A DNA stretch of 64,000 nt from Dryocosmus kuriphilus (GCA_038277395.1 CM076192.1:55723119-55787118), one strand, 5' to 3'; shown: positions 32,952 through 47,405, counted from the first letter of the stretch. The notes: generated from the sequence alone by a model not told the origin. Program-made: numbers and translations.

Positions 32952-35754
32952 GTGCTAATACAACGATTTGATGCAACGATCGAATCCAGGAGCAGTGAAT
33001 TAATTGTGAGATATTTTACGCCAAGTCCACTGTCGATGAAAGAGAGATAAACGGACCAAATGGACGATAATTATTTTTTTAAACAAGATATATGTAATTT
33101 AATGGAAAATACTCATTGTGTCATTTTTGAGACAGTATAATTGAGAAGAATTTTCGCTTTCTTCGTCCTCGTTTTGGACAGTCCGTTAATCCGACAAAAT
33201 GTTAGGGAAATTAGCTTTAATTAAAAAATTAACACCAGAGATCATAATCAGCTTTCTCATTTTTTCAACGAGAGAGTTTGATAATTGATATAAATGATCA
33301 AATTTGATAACTGCTTATACAGAACCATTTTGGTAATTGCGAGAGGACGCTTATAACGTAGTAGTAATTTTTTCTTATAATTATTATTCATATAATAATT
33401 GCCTTTTGAAACCTCATGGATCGAGCGATTCAAGCTAATTTATGTAAAAATATGCGATTTAGACATTTTATTTGAAAAAAAGAAGGATTCGAAATTACTA
33501 GAAGTGCTCAAAAGTATGTACAAAATAGGTGAACAACATTTCAAAAGTCGATGAAATATTTATTATTGATAGCGAAAAAAAAGAACGGTGGGAAAAGAAA
33601 AGATAAAATAATAAAATTAGAGGTCTAGAAAGATTTATGACCAATCGATGGTTGGATGTATTTAAAATATTGAAATCATCGTGTTCTACTTTTTATATTT
33701 CTCGTAATCAAAAGTTTCAGCCTCCACTCGCAATCCCTGCTTTTTCTACCTCTATGCAAACGGAAATTAAAAATTTTATTTTTTCAAAATTATCGCAATT
33801 TGTAAACATTGAAATTGTTGCAAGCTTAATTCTAAATTCTACGTTGCATTATTCTATTTTAAAACTTTAGGACATTTTTTTGACTGTCAAATCAACTCGA
33901 AATTATTATTTTAAAGTGAAGTTTTTGGATTTTGAATTCTTACATTCCGACCTACTGAAAACTTAAACCGACCAATTTTGAACATTTTATATCGAAATCC
34001 CCTAAATTGTTCTTTCACCGATTCAAAATTGAGAGTCTTCACTTTTTTACATTTTAATTTAAAGTTTTTTGAATCAATACACTATTTTTTAAATTGCAAA
34101 TTATTTAACATGATGATGGCTTTAAAGTTAAAATCAGTTAATTTTTTTAAATACAAAATTTTTTCATTTTGATAATTTTCAAAATACAAATAAAAAAATC
34201 TTAAATTAAAATTCGTCAAACTTCGACATTTTTGTTGAGAACTGTATAAACTGTCACTGAAATTGTACGGTTTTGAATGCTTAAAGTTTATATCTTCAAG
34301 TTTTTAAGAATTCGAATTTAAAATTTTCCAATTACAAACTATATGTTATGTAATTATTACTTTTTATATTTTTTTTTAGAATTAAAAATTATTTTACATT
34401 GTCAAACACTTCTCTCAAATAACGTACAATTATAAAAAATTAAATAAAAAAATTTTTAACTTGAATATTGTTCAATTTGAAAATATCTTAACTTCATATG
34501 TTTCATCATTCAACATTTAATTTCAATTGTTCAACGCTGAGATTTTTAATTCTTCAATGCTTTAAATTTTTTATTTCACGAAAATTAATGTTAAAAGTGA
34601 TGTAATTTTTTATGGCTCAAATTTTGAAAATACTTTAAATATTATGAACCGAAAATTGTTGAAGTTTTTAATGATCAAAATTGATTAATATCCAAGCAAA
34701 ATTTTTTAAGTGATTATACTTAATTCCTGTTTGCAAAGGACTCTTTTTCTTCTCCTATTTCTCTCTTCCATTTTCTTTCTGAACGCAAAACGAGAAAAAC
34801 TAAATCAATCCCACAAAGTGGGTGGTACAATAATAATAATAAACATCATCATACACTCGGTCGTTACCTATCTCCAGCTATTAGAAATTAGAGAGTCTGA
34901 TATAATAAGTAAAATAATTTAAAAATTAAAGACTTTGACACGAAGTTGCTAGAATTTTAGTTTCGTAAAGTGGTAAAATCGATGTAAATTTATGAAAATG
35001 CTGTCAAGTGCAATAGAGTGTGGATTCAGTACCGATGAGATACTATTAAACGACCATAATAGTTTATCTTTCAGATATCGACTGCCTATAAAATTCGCCC
35101 TATTTTCAAAATTTTCTTTCTCCCTTTTTTCGCTTTTGTATCGTACGATATTTACTCTACCTACTTACTAACTACGATAATACTCTCTATAAATCGTAAG
35201 CACTAAAACTAGATACTTCCTGTAAGCTTTAGAGAAGCATCGTATATATCCTTAGAGTCATAATACTTTTAATCGAGACTTTTATGGGCTAGCATTGAAG
35301 AAGCTTCTCTTTCTCCTCCTTCGCGACTTTCGACTTTCGGCTCCTATCTCTCGACCAATGAAAGAGCATTATTAGATTTTTCGAAAAAATTGTCAAAAAC
35401 TAAAATATTAAGTTCAGAATCTTAAAAACTGAATGATTAACATTAAAGATTAATAATTCTTTTAATTTCGCTCTTCTCGTGCTCGAGATTCGGTAGCCAA
35501 TGCTATACTCTCTAATTCTATCGAATATCTTTACACCTGGTTAATTTTAAAAGCCATTCCGAATTCTATAAAAATTTCATGAAACATCTCATAGAAATTT
35601 TTTAGAATTTTGTTTCGTGAATTTTAAAGACCAGATAGACCCAATTTAAGGTCACTCAAATAGATTAAAATCGCACAGTTGCTGAGAGCTCGTCGGAATC
35701 TCGAACCAACTTTACAAATGTCTCTCAAAAGATACATTTTCTCTACTTAAAGTA
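30841..35754. other. AT-rich intergenic DNA
   Basis: I see no gene or named mobile element. An ATT microsatellite at 32898-32951 is listed separately. Before it, at 32675-32760, is an irregular series of ATTTATTT/CAGTATTTATT words. Short ORFs here have no family motif. Confidence 0.5.
32898..32951. repeat. (ATT)n microsatellite
   Basis: About 18 uninterrupted ATT units. They create an isoleucine-run ORF on the + strand, which is not a gene. Confidence 0.95.
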
Positions 35755-35755
35755 T

Positions 35756-35877
35756 CCTGTTACCGACATTTACAGACATTTCGATCTTTCGATGGTTCGT
35801 GTCCGTGATAAATCTTCTAAATAACGTGGACACGAACCATCGAAAGTTTTCGAACGTTGATAAATATCGGTAACAGG
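35756..35877. repeat. Hairpin element, 122 bp
   Basis: The outer ends CCTGTTACCGA and TCGGTAACAGG pair perfectly over 11 bp. The inner block CTTTCGATGGTTCGTGTCC pairs perfectly with GGACACGAACCATCGAAAG over 19 bp. Between them the arms pair imperfectly. The loop is 23 nt. A half-copy lies at 36608. It is probably a short MITE; no target duplication is evident. Confidence 0.75.
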
Positions 35878-37737
35878 AATCCTGGCAAGAGGTCTACTCA
35901 TCTACTAAATTCTTTAATAGGAGAAACTGACGAGAAATTCGGTGTCTCTGTTTACTTCGATATCATGAATAAACGAGAAAATACTCGACGAGAATATCGT
36001 CAGACTGATGTATTTTTAACGGGGGAACATACTTTCATATACTACCTGTTTGGCGGTATTTGGTACGATCAAATATTGATAAAGCAGTAAAAATGAGACT
36101 TACAATTAATGAATGAATATTCAATAATTATTGATTATTAATCACTAATTAATAATTAATAAAAAGAAGATTATTCAAAACGATTGAAAATAAAATGCGC
36201 TTTATTAGGAACACGACATTTAGAGAACGATGTGTTCAATTATTTAGCAGTAACTTTAAGTCATGCAATAAGTCTTGTGTTGCAATTACAAATTAAACAA
36301 TGTACATAGATTCAATGAATAATCAACTATTCAATATTAGCAGAGTTTTAAGATTGACCAATATGTACCAACTCTTGTCTAGATTTAAAGTTTGATTATA
36401 TTCAGCGATTTTGGCAAATAAGTCGAATTTATAAATTTAAATTTTTATAATATACATGTAACATACAATTAACATACATGATATTTATCTAGCAGTTTAG
36501 TAACATTTTGTCATATCAATTATTTGAATATTTTAAAAGAAAATTTTAACAAACACGTCTCTAAATATAAATCTGATTACATGGGTAGGATGCGTTCTGA
36601 ACACAGGTTTCTGTTACCGACATTCACCGACATTAGGGAACTTTCGGGTTCTCTTCCGTGCTAAATTTAAAATCTTCAACTCTTAATCTAAGTTTAACAA
36701 TCAAATTTTTAATAAAGTTAGTTTTGAACAATTTCCAATAATATAAACAATTAAAAATTCTATTGGGATAAATAATTATTCCATCGAATTACAGCTTTGA
36801 AATAAAATATATTTAATGAAAAAAAGACTCTCAATTATTTTATCATTTAAAAAATCGAGACATTTGCCAAATGACCATGCATATAACAGCTAATTCTAAA
36901 TCTTTCATACCAGCTACAAATAAAAACTTTTTCTTCCAGAATAAAATCTAGATTTAATGATAGTTATCCGATCGATCAGAAAAATCGTCATTGGTCGTAG
37001 AAATTATAGACGGGTTTAACGTAAACTGAAAACGCCCACAATGATAATCGGCTTCGCATTTCAGGAAGCTGCGCCTCACTTGACGTTAGTGAAATATAGC
37101 TCATTGAGTCAGAGAGAAAAATAATTGCCGCAACTATACCGAGGTTACATTATAAATTACAGGATTAGTCATTATATTAAAGAGATTTTCCTTTCCGCGA
37201 ATTAGGTAGGTATAACGAGCTGCAATATTTGCGCATAAATTGTGCTCTATAATCACATTATGCTAGTATACCTACTTTTTTTCATAGGCCAGAAAGTAAA
37301 ACCGATGAGTAAAAGTTATTCGGATGCCTATCGCTGTGACCGTCAGACCGATTCCTTCCAGTACCGGAACTTCTCTTACGTTTCCCTATTACGTGATCGT
37401 ACGCACTTTCCGTAAGACTTTCGATGTCCAGTTGCTTAATGATTAAATCATAAGTTAATTGACTCAAACTTCCTGGAACACTTTTCAGATTTTTGGATTA
37501 CAAATTTTGTTCATAAATATTATTTTCATTATTTTATTGACTTTTTAAAAACGATAAATCATTATTTTATTTTTCGCCTTGTAGGTCGAGAAATAAAAAA
37601 AAGTCGGAAGAGAATAAAATATTTTTGTGACTTGCTGATAATTAAAATTTAAATGAATTTAAAAGAGTGGAAAATTAACATTGAGAAATTTATATTTTCC
37701 ATATTTAAAATTTCAACTTGGTCACATTTAAACGATT
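35878..37737. other. Intergenic with a half-copy of the hairpin element
   Basis: At 36608-36660, CTGTTACCGACATTCACCGACATT followed by AACTTTCGGGTTCTCTTCCG is a diverged left half of the hairpin at 35756. Otherwise the region is AT-rich and contains an AATTAATAATT-type run at 36105-36170. No gene is recognised. Confidence 0.45.
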
Positions 37738-38318
37738 CCCCGCCGGCAGGAATCGTTGTAGCAACGTTGTCACAACCGTCACTTTCTAACTTTCTGACGA
37801 ACGGGCACAACCGGAGTAATCGTTGTCGCAACGTTGGTTCAACCGGTAAAATGTCCGCTTATGTTGAACGCCAATCGCTGCCCTAATGTTGTTTCGATTG
37901 GTTGCCAGAAGGTTGTCTCAACGTTGGCGCACCGTCGGTATTACATACATACACATATACAAGTCTAGTTTTATACCTTGTTTTTTACTTTCCAATGAAA
38001 GTATTTGAAAAGTATTTTATTCTGTAATTGTTGTTGGTATATTAATAATGCAACGTTGAGGCAACGTTACATAACCGTCGTATAACCGTTTGTAGATTTC
38101 CATCGCGCTCGATGATCCCGACGGTGCGCCAACGTTGGGACAACCTACTGGCAACCAATCGAAACAACATTAGGGCGACGATTGTCGTTCAACATAAGCG
38201 GACATTTTACCGGTTGCACCAGCGTTGACACAACGATTATTCCAGTTGTGCCCGTTCGTCGGAAAGTTAGAAAGTGACGGTTGTGACAACGTTGCTACAA
38301 CGATTCTTGCCGACGGGG
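37738..38318. mobile_element. Foldback element with two 201-bp inverted arms
   Basis: The arms 37738-37938 and 38118-38318 are each 201 bp and are inverse complements with few differences. The termini are CCCCGCCGGCAGGAATCG and, inverted, CCCCGTCGGCAAGAATCG. The arms contain repeated CAACGTTG/GTTGT words. The 179-bp loop includes CATACATACACATATAC and further AACGTT words. There is no ORF longer than about 77 codons and no transposase. No target duplication could be identified (flanks AACGATT and TCATGAA), so the superfamily is open. Confidence 0.85.
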
Positions 38319-41300
38319 TCATGAATTTAAAACTACCCAACTTTGAACTTCTTAATTTAAAATTTTTTTATTCTTGCAATCTGAGAATTTGGACATTTTA
38401 ACAATTTTCTATACGTTTATTTTTTAAAAGCTTACTTGATAAAAGATATAATTCTGAATGCTTCAAATTAAACATATTTCACTACTTCTGGCTTAAAATT
38501 AAAATGATTTAAATTAAGAGCGTTCAAAAATGTACATTTTGCAATATGAAAAAATAAAATTTAAATACGTGCAATTAAAGAAACTTACAATTCTCAATTT
38601 TGAAATTGATCAATGTTTTAAACTTGTAATAGTTTATATTATTAAATTTCTAGGTATAAGCTTTCAAATTCGAAATTATTTAATTTGAAATATTTGAAAT
38701 TAATAAATACTTAATACTTTAAAGTTGCAAAATCCATTTCCAATTTAAAATTGAACAATGTAAGGTATATAAGCATTATATATATATATATATATATATA
38801 CGGTGACAATTTAAATTAAGCATTTTTACTCTTTACTTTTCATAGTAAATAAATTATAAGTATTCAAAAACGAACGACCGATGTTTAGTTTAATTTGAAT
38901 CGTGAAAAATTAAAAACTTTTTAATTTCAAAATTCTAAATTACAGTTGGATTTGTTTCAAATGATGACAATATGATTGGCGAAAATTTCAATTTGTAAAC
39001 TTTCCTCAGAGAAAAATAAAAACTTTTAAGTGGACACACATTTTTAAATTTTAATTTAAGACATTACAAGATGAAAAATTTATAATTACATAGAGTCGTT
39101 CAATATTAGACACTTTTTAAAATCACGAATAGGTATTTAAAAATATTCTTATTTAAATTCCATAAATAATTCAATCTCTTGTATTACGAATTTAAAAAAT
39201 ATATTAATTTTAAACTGCGTTCCAAATGGAGCTATTTTTATATCTTCAAGCATCAAAAACAAAATTGAACGATTTTGAAAGTATAATCGTAAAAATTTAG
39301 ACAGTTTCAAATAAGGATGTTCAATATAATTGATCAATTTAAATTGGAAACCTTCACAATTGGACCCTTTATAAATAAAAATGATGAAATATGTGAAGCA
39401 TTCCAAAATTATCATAAAGAAATCCAAAATTTTAAGCGCCTAAAATTGAAAAAAATATTAATTTCTAGCATTCGAAAATAAGCAGTTTATTAAATTATTA
39501 TTAAAATTTCAATTTAGAGAAAAGAACATCTAAATTATTAAAAAATGAAGAAATAGTTCGAAGTGGAATTTGAACCCTAACGGAATTTTTTCCCTATAAA
39601 GTTTTTTTAGAATTCTTTTTCTGAAAAGTATACTTAATTCTTATTATTCATCCGGTTCAGAAGGAAGGGAATTAAGGTTAAATTTCGTCAGCCCAAGAAA
39701 TATCGTGTCACCTGTTTGCTCCCACCATCCTTCGTGCTTTAGACTCACGTGGTTGGAAAATTTTCCTCCGAGTGAGAGTGCTGACATGATATATTAACGT
39801 GGGCTATCAATTTCTTCTAAATTAGTGTGAATGAAGTCCTTAGAGTGCAAACACATTTATTTTCATATTTCTCCCCCATCTCGTTTTTTGAAACCAGAAT
39901 TTTCGGTCAAAAAGAAAACATTCTCCAGCAATTATTGTCTATTCAAATAATTTGAAACATAACTATGAATTAAATTTTTCAAATTTTCATAAATTATGCG
40001 GACCAAATCATTTCAAGTATTAATCCAAAAATTGAATAGGTTCTTCAATATTTTCTCGTTCCGAATAACTTTTTGCGAATTGGTTGGAAATAGTTTGAAA
40101 GTTGTGGGAATGAAGAACAGATTATTCTCGCGCGAAAATTGGGAATTTCTTGCTGCGACGTAGAATATGCATTATTCATGGCAGGTAGATATATATAGTG
40201 GCACAGAAGCCATAACTGTCACGTAGGGGTTATTTGTTAAGCTGTTACTGACAACGAAAAATTCGACGACAAAGAACGACAAAGATTTGTAATTTTAAAT
40301 TGAGAATATTATAAAAAATAAGCATAAGAATAACAAAAAAGGTGGAAGGGAGCCGAAAGAAAATAAGGAAGATTTTATCTTTTATTCAATTATTACTAGA
40401 AGTTTGATCAGAATCAACGAAAAGTTATGGAAATAATTGTAAAAAAATAAAATAAATTACCTTAGCTTTCTTCGAATTCTTCTAAATGAACAAGGCTTTT
40501 TTAAGGCACTAACTAAAATTCACGGGTTATCCTATTTATATATACATATGGCCCAGAGACCTCTCCTACTATTATTCTTTATTATTAAACGCACACTAAA
40601 CCTTCTAATTTTATCATAGTTAAAACCTATTGACGCTTATTATGACTCTTCTAATGGTAAACAAAGTACCAACATTATACTGGTGCTTACGAGTATCAGA
40701 AATGCGAGGCTACTAAGTTCAAGTATTACAACAGTAATGGCAGTATGACGCCTATGTTAAAGTTACATACACTTTACTACTTAAACAGCATGACGTAATA
40801 CTTCAATGGGCCCTAATGTAATCTTAATTACACGGGCCAGTATTCAATAAATATCGGTGGGAAAATAAATTTAAATACGTCAAGGTAATGGAATATTTTT
40901 AATCTGTAATAGTATAATCTGAAATACAAATAATTTCATGTTCGTAGTTACTTTGAAAAAAATTGAGATAGAGTTTACAGCAGCTGCTTTTCCAGTTGGT
41001 GGAAGAGCAGTTGGCAAATGCGAAACAGGTTGCAAAATTCTCAGAGGGGCTGTTCTTATTTAATTTCCCTTGGGCTTTTTGTGCAACCTGGCGTGATGAC
41101 GCCAATTTCTCAATTGCATTTTGGCATCCTAGATACTACGGAAAATTTGTATAATGCCGTGTTGACAAATTGCTCCCAATTGACATTCTTTATTTTGCAA
41201 AGCACGAATCAAGCTCTAGAACATCAAGTTTATATCATCCATAAACATAATTGGATTTTAAAAAATGCAACATGATACGAGTCAATTACAATAATGAGAA

Positions 41301-42349
41301 AATTGTTGTCAGTTTTTGCTCCACATTTCATGATTAAAAAAGTCCAATGTCAATAGTCCCTCGTCAATTTTTGCGGTTGGTGGAATGTGGAGTGCTTCTT
41401 GATCTCGAGAGATTGAAAACCTCAGCTGAGAGGAAGTAATTGAGGCCGAATAAAATCCAGTCAATTTTCATCGGCAGTCCTTTGAAAAAGGCTTTGTCGG
41501 AGAAAAAACAATCGATAGGTTTGGCCAGGCGCAGAGCAACAGTGTAGCATACAAAATGTGTCATGCTGCATCGTTATAGGTGTATGAAGCACGTGACCGC
41601 CATTATTGATCGTCGAAAGTGTAACGACAGGAGAAATAAAAAGAAAGGAATCACACGACTCTTGAAATTCAATCGTTTCACACCTCGCGCGTTGCAGATA
41701 TGTACCCAGGGACAATCTTGAAAAAGAAATTAGAAAAACGAGAGAGAAAGGAAGCCCGTTCCGAATTCCGATCTCGATTCCGATCAATCTATTGAAAAAT
41801 GCGTGTCCCTTCAGCTGGAAACAGCATTCTGAAAATTTCTGAAGTCTGAAGTCTAAAATATAGGGAGTACAAAGTCGAAAGAGTATAAAGTCTAAAATTT
41901 TTCGTCTAGATTCGTGAAACTTTTAATTAATCCAGGAAGGCGTGTTCTGAATACATAAATGTAGATATGACGCTAAATTTGAATCCGAAATTGCTAAGCA
42001 GGTTTGAGAACTTTCATCTTAGCATACTTGAGTTGGAGACGTTGCTCTGATCTTCTCTGGGTACATACTAGCTGCACCGATCTACTTCATAACGGGCACA
42101 TATGCAAATCAGCCTGTCCAACAGACCGATATAAATCATGCGGAGGTTACCATTCCGTGTTTTGTTCATTGTTTTCGCTGACATAATACCTGTTATATCA
42201 TTATCAGCAATGTTGCGAATTGTTGCTCAAATTCACAATGTGAAAGAATTTTGTTATTCAATGCATTTTTTGGCAATTATATTAGCATTCCTTTGAGTGA
42301 ATCAGCAAAGATAAGCGTCAGTTCAAGTCTGATTTCGTTCAAAAAACCA
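38319..42349. other. AT-rich intergenic DNA
   Basis: Nothing recognised apart from a TA microsatellite at 38776-38800. The 41360-41830 patch is less AT-rich and leaves a 108-codon ORF on the minus strand with no identifiable domain. I judge it non-coding. Confidence 0.45.
38776..38800. repeat. (TA)n microsatellite
   Basis: An uninterrupted TA run of about 12 units. Confidence 0.9.
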
Positions 42350-43300
42350 ATTAGATTTTTGTTCAAGATGATATTTTGAACCAAAAGAACAACTGTTTAC
42401 TGTACACCGTGATTTTTATTCTAAGTCAAAATCTGGCTCACTTGAACTAAGTCCATCTTATTTTAAACTCGTTCAGGTCCTTTTTAATCAAAATCCGGTT
42501 CATTTTAAACCTGCTTGGGACATTTTTCATTGAAAGTTCGTCATGAACCTAATTGGGTCATTTTTGAACCAAACGCCGGTTTATTCTCAACTGGGACGAG
42601 TGATTCGGTTTATTTTGAACCAAAAGGGGGTTAATTTTAAATTCTGTCTAAGATTGAATTGAACTAAATCCAGCTTAATTCAAAGAAAGTCAGATCTTTT
42701 TGAACCAAAATCTGGTTCATTTTAAACCTGCTTGGCACATTTTAAACCAAAATTTGATTCATTATGAACCTGATTGAGTAATTTTAAATTCGATTTATTA
42801 TAGACTCATTAAGATCATTTCGATCTCAGACTTGGTTTATTTCGAACCCCAACTGAGATTGATTTAAAATAAATTCAGTTTATTTTAAATTTGGTCAAGT
42901 CTTTGTGAGCCAAAATCCGTTTCATTTTAAACCTATTTGGTACATTTTAATCCATAATTAGCTTTACTGTGAACCTGGTTGAATCATTTTAACCTAAAAT
43001 TTGGATTCCCCTAAACATATTTGGGTCATATTGAATCAAAATGCGGTTGATTTTGATTCTCATCCCAGTTCAACTTGAAGCAAATATGGTTATTTTTTAT
43101 CCTAACTAAGGGGCTTTGAATCTGTTTAAGACTACAGTTTGATATAACATCTGGTTTATTTTTATCCTGGAACAATTATTCTGAACAAAAATCAGGTTCA
43201 TCTTGAACTAAAACGGAATTGACCCTTAACCAAATCAGATACATGTTGACCTAAACTTGGTTGTTCTTAAAACAAAACCTGGTTTATTTTTAAAGAAATC
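42350..43300. repeat. Degenerate minisatellite, about 41-bp unit, roughly 20 copies
   Basis: A GGTTCATTTTGAACC-like block recurs at close to 41-bp steps: for example near 42671, 42711, 42752, 42793, 42833, 42873, 42914, 42957, 43001 and 43042. Each unit carries CTGATTGGGTCATTTT-like and AACCAAAATCTGGTT-like parts, so each unit is itself partly palindromic. Copies are diverged, and no ORF crosses the array. Confidence 0.75.
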
Positions 43301-46300
43301 AGAATCTTACAAAAGTTGTGTTTTGCTTCATATCAATTTGATTTTTTTGCCTGGTTTCAATGTCAGTAAACGTTGATAAGAGCTTTGTTAAAATGTTAAA
43401 GTGAAGAAACGCTATGTTCGTATGTAAAAACTGAACTTGTACCAAAATTGTTATTTGTTGTTGATAAAAATACAAGAAAATGTTACGAGGAATTTCATGT
43501 CGCGTAGTTAAAATTTTTAAGTTTCCATTATTGGACGCTCAGAAATCGAATTAGTGTACGGTTATATTTTTAAATTGTACATTTTTTTAAACTACAATTT
43601 CAAATTTCAACTCTAGTTTATAAAGGTCCGAAACTCGAAATTGTTCAATTGTAAAATTCTTCAAGTGTAAAATTTCTAACTTTAAAACTCTTCAAACGTA
43701 TAACAATTCTAGGTACTAGAACCTAATTTATCATAATCTATACATCGAATTTTTGATAATTTCGAGAAAAAAAAAAAACGGAATTCACCTCCTTTGTCTC
43801 GATAAATCGTTAGCCTTCATCTCTAGTATTAAATAATTCCTCAGTGTCAATCGAATCATTATCGAATATTAGTGAGAAAAATTCTCGCGAAAGAAGGAAT
43901 TGGGAAAAGAATAAAAAGCGAACTAAAAAATCGACAGGAGATTTAGAAAGGATGTTGATAAAAATTTGTTAATACCTTACGTGCGTGCAAAAAGTGCCTA
44001 CATTACAATATTATTCTAGTAGCCTAACATGTCATTTTACTAGTAGAACCCAGTGTCAATTATCAGTTCGAATTAATTACACGGGACAAAGTGACATTTG
44101 ACATGTGACAGAAATTTCGAGCAACGACTAAAAAGCAAATATTAAGTTGAGACCTAATATCTCGAGGGAACTGTCATCACTTTTAAAAAATAACAATTTT
44201 TCCGAAAAAAATTTTAATTTTTCAAAAAAATCTTTGCAAATAAAGTTGTTAAATTTGTTGTTTTTCAGAAAATGTGCGTCTCACGGATGTGACATAAAAA
44301 AATATTTCACGCATTGTGATACCGCACCCCTACCTTCTTAAAGCCATCCCAGACTGATATTTGCAGAATATTGTTCCGAATAAATATCCAAAAGGTATTG
44401 AAAATCAATAACGCAGGTTTTAATTTTAGAGATATAAAAAATTAGATAAAGCGCATTAGAAATAATTACAATTAGAATATATATGACATTTAATAATTAA
44501 TTACCGATATAGTCGAGAGTCGAGAATGTTGCATTATTAATTAAAAAAAACTCTTAAGGCCCATAAAGTCAGGACGTAATTATCCGTTACGAGCGCTATT
44601 GTAATTAACATAACTTTAGTTTTGTAGTGCGCCGAGAAACGAATATCGTCTTAGAGTGACGAATGTACACGACACTTACAATTGAAAAAAAATTAAAAAA
44701 ACGTATTCATATTTTCTAGCTTTTACTTAACGACATATATATATATATATATATAATGTATATGTATGTATGTATATACACGCGACACGATTGCAGTATG
44801 GCAGATGTGAAGTTAACTATATTTATAGAAAATTCTTTAATAAATATATCTGATATTAAATGAAAAGTCGATTTACTATTATACATATATAAATATGTGA
44901 AAAACTATAAAGAATTATATACACATAAATATATATGTATATTAACGAGTAGAAGTATATTATGTAGATAATCTATCATCATTACTCAATTATCCATCTA
45001 TAACAATATGCATGAATAAGTAGAGCTAAGCCGAAGCAATACAAAAAGCAATATAGAGTTAAAAATTAAGAACTCATAAAAATAGAGGCTTTTAAAGGTA
45101 CTAAAGGCAAAGTATTAAACGAAGACGTAATGCAAGATTGGATTACACAAGCTAAAGCTTTTCACACACATACACATATGCAAGAACGAGTCCCAGAGAT
45201 GAAATAACAACTTTTGACCAGTGTATCAATAAATTATACATCGAATTTTCTGACATGTAAATACGTCTATAAACTTCTTTCTTCATGTATAATGTGATAC
45301 TTTTCGAGATATCTAACATTTTCTCTTCTTCGAACGTCTTTGGGATAGTATACAAAAATTAATGCATACATTTTAGACAGAAAATTTGATTTTATGACCG
45401 AATAATGTTACTATATAAAAATGGTCATGATGTCATATATTTTGTGTGAAGACAAAACCTATATTGTCATTAAACTTATTATAACCGTAGTGCTAACTGA
45501 TGTATTTGCAATTAGCATTTACGTAGATGACACTAGACACTATTAATGCCTGAGTACGACCTCCGAATTCGGCTCGGACTTTTTCCCCCTTTTCTAATTT
45601 CAGACCTCTTCTATGATTTAAAAAATCATATTCTATATTATTCTGTAATTGAAACTCTTTTGCTCAAAATATTTGAGAGAATAGTCGTAAGTGATGAGAG
45701 AGTGCAAATAAATATTAAAGAAAGTCCGAGTCGCACGAAGTTCGCCTAAAAGGTAGTGATATAAATAATAGACTAAAAAAAAAGTAGAGTGCTAATGATT
45801 AGGTTACTTCATTCGGCGCTCAAGACACAGTAACGATAGGCCAAAAACTTTTCAATTTCGATAAAAAAAGTTTTCACAAAGGACCTTTTTCCTTTGCAAA
45901 CTACATTTCTGCGTAAAAGGTCCTTTTCTTAAATTCTCATCTCTTAACTTTCTCTGAAAAGTATCATCTATAAAAACGACACTCGGTGATAAAATTTTAA
46001 AACCTAAGGTTTAAAATCTTTGTACTTTTTCTTCTTAGATTTTTGAATTTCTCAATTTGCGAAAACGGACCGATCGTTCAACTGGTCATGCGCGCCATTC
46101 TGAAAAGACGTAGAGGACGTATTTGTAGCATGGTGTGAAACAAAAAAAAAATGTTAGTGACGCTAGATGATTAACTTTAAGCTTTTATTTCTCGTTAACG
46201 AGGAACTCATTTATTACTAACGATATTTACATACATTTGTATTATTTGTAAACTAGAACTAATACAAAACTCCATTGTATGACGACTCTATTACGCAAAA

Positions 46301-47405
46301 AAGGTTTATTATTGCGAATGCTTTTGCTGAGATTTAAGGAAGATTTTGCCTGAAAGGTTGAAAAGTTAAAAAGTGATAAAGAAATACTATCAAAAAACTG
46401 GTTTGATTTATTTCAGTCTTGTATATCTCGTCTGTAATGTTCTATCTCTCTGTATATCGGGCCCTTCCTCCAAAACGACTTTACCTATCTCGACATGATT
46501 CTGGTAATGTTGGATGGTAATGATATGACAAAAGATGAAAAAAAGTTAATTGAGCATTGTTATCTATGTAATACAACATAGGATGTTTTGTATTATATTT
46601 TTCATAATAAATAGAAACGTAGAAAAAATGTATTCACCATATGCGTGTTTTACTGTAATGTATAGTTCCCAACCTCCATTCTTTTCCCTAAATTCCATGA
46701 TTTTTCAGTGGAATAAATAAAATTGCTAAGAAGCTACTGAAATTTCCGTGACTAACCACTTATTCTCGCATTATTAAATTTTTACTGATTAAAGCAGGCA
46801 GGATTTCGTCATTGATTCAAATTACAAGACACCTTATTTTTACTTTTCTATTTTTAAAAAAATGGCTCAAGGCTATATTCATTGATTCATAAACATATAA
46901 TATGCTAGTTGAAATGTGTGATTATACATAGATTTCGATTTAAATGAATTACTGACAATTCACTGAAATTTCAATGGGTTTTCTCCTGATTTGAATTCAA
47001 ATTAAATACGATTTCTTTCAAGTTTAACATTATAAATTCTTGAATACTTGAATTCTTGAATTTTTAAATGCCTTTATTTGATGATACCTAACTTTACAGC
47101 ATTGAATTTTTATACTATAAAAAAATTTCAAATATTTAACATAGATAGAAGGCGATTTTTTAGGAAAAAGGAGTTTTTGTCAAAAAGCGCGTGTCAACGC
47201 ACACCAAAGAGTTTTATTTAAAAGTACAGACATATGCCATTAAAACTTATATGACCATCAAATGTAAGAATATGGAAGGGTCAAATTAATCGACTTTAAA
47301 AATAATGATTTTTTCAAAATTATGTTTTACCCGATAAAACAAGCGATTAATTTATAGTATTTATATTTAAATTATTCAATTTTGTTTTGAAAACCTACTT
47401 GCAGA
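43301..47405. other. AT-rich intergenic DNA
   Basis: I find no gene or RNA. A TA run at 44734-44755 leads into TGTATG repeats. Near 45879-45928 there are two copies of AAAGGACCTTTT/AAAAGGTCCTTTT, making a small hairpin-capable pair. All ORFs are short and without motifs. Confidence 0.45.
44734..44790. repeat. (TA)n / (TATG)n microsatellite
   Basis: A TA run at 44734-44755 is followed by TATGTATGTATGTATA and CACGCGACACG. Confidence 0.85.

Noticed and set aside
41461..41787. 108-codon ORF on the minus strand
   Set aside because: No recognisable domain or context, and composition like a random translation.
42350..43300. CRISPR-like array
   Set aside because: Units are contiguous and diverged, with no unique spacers, and the genome is that of an animal. 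It is a minisatellite.
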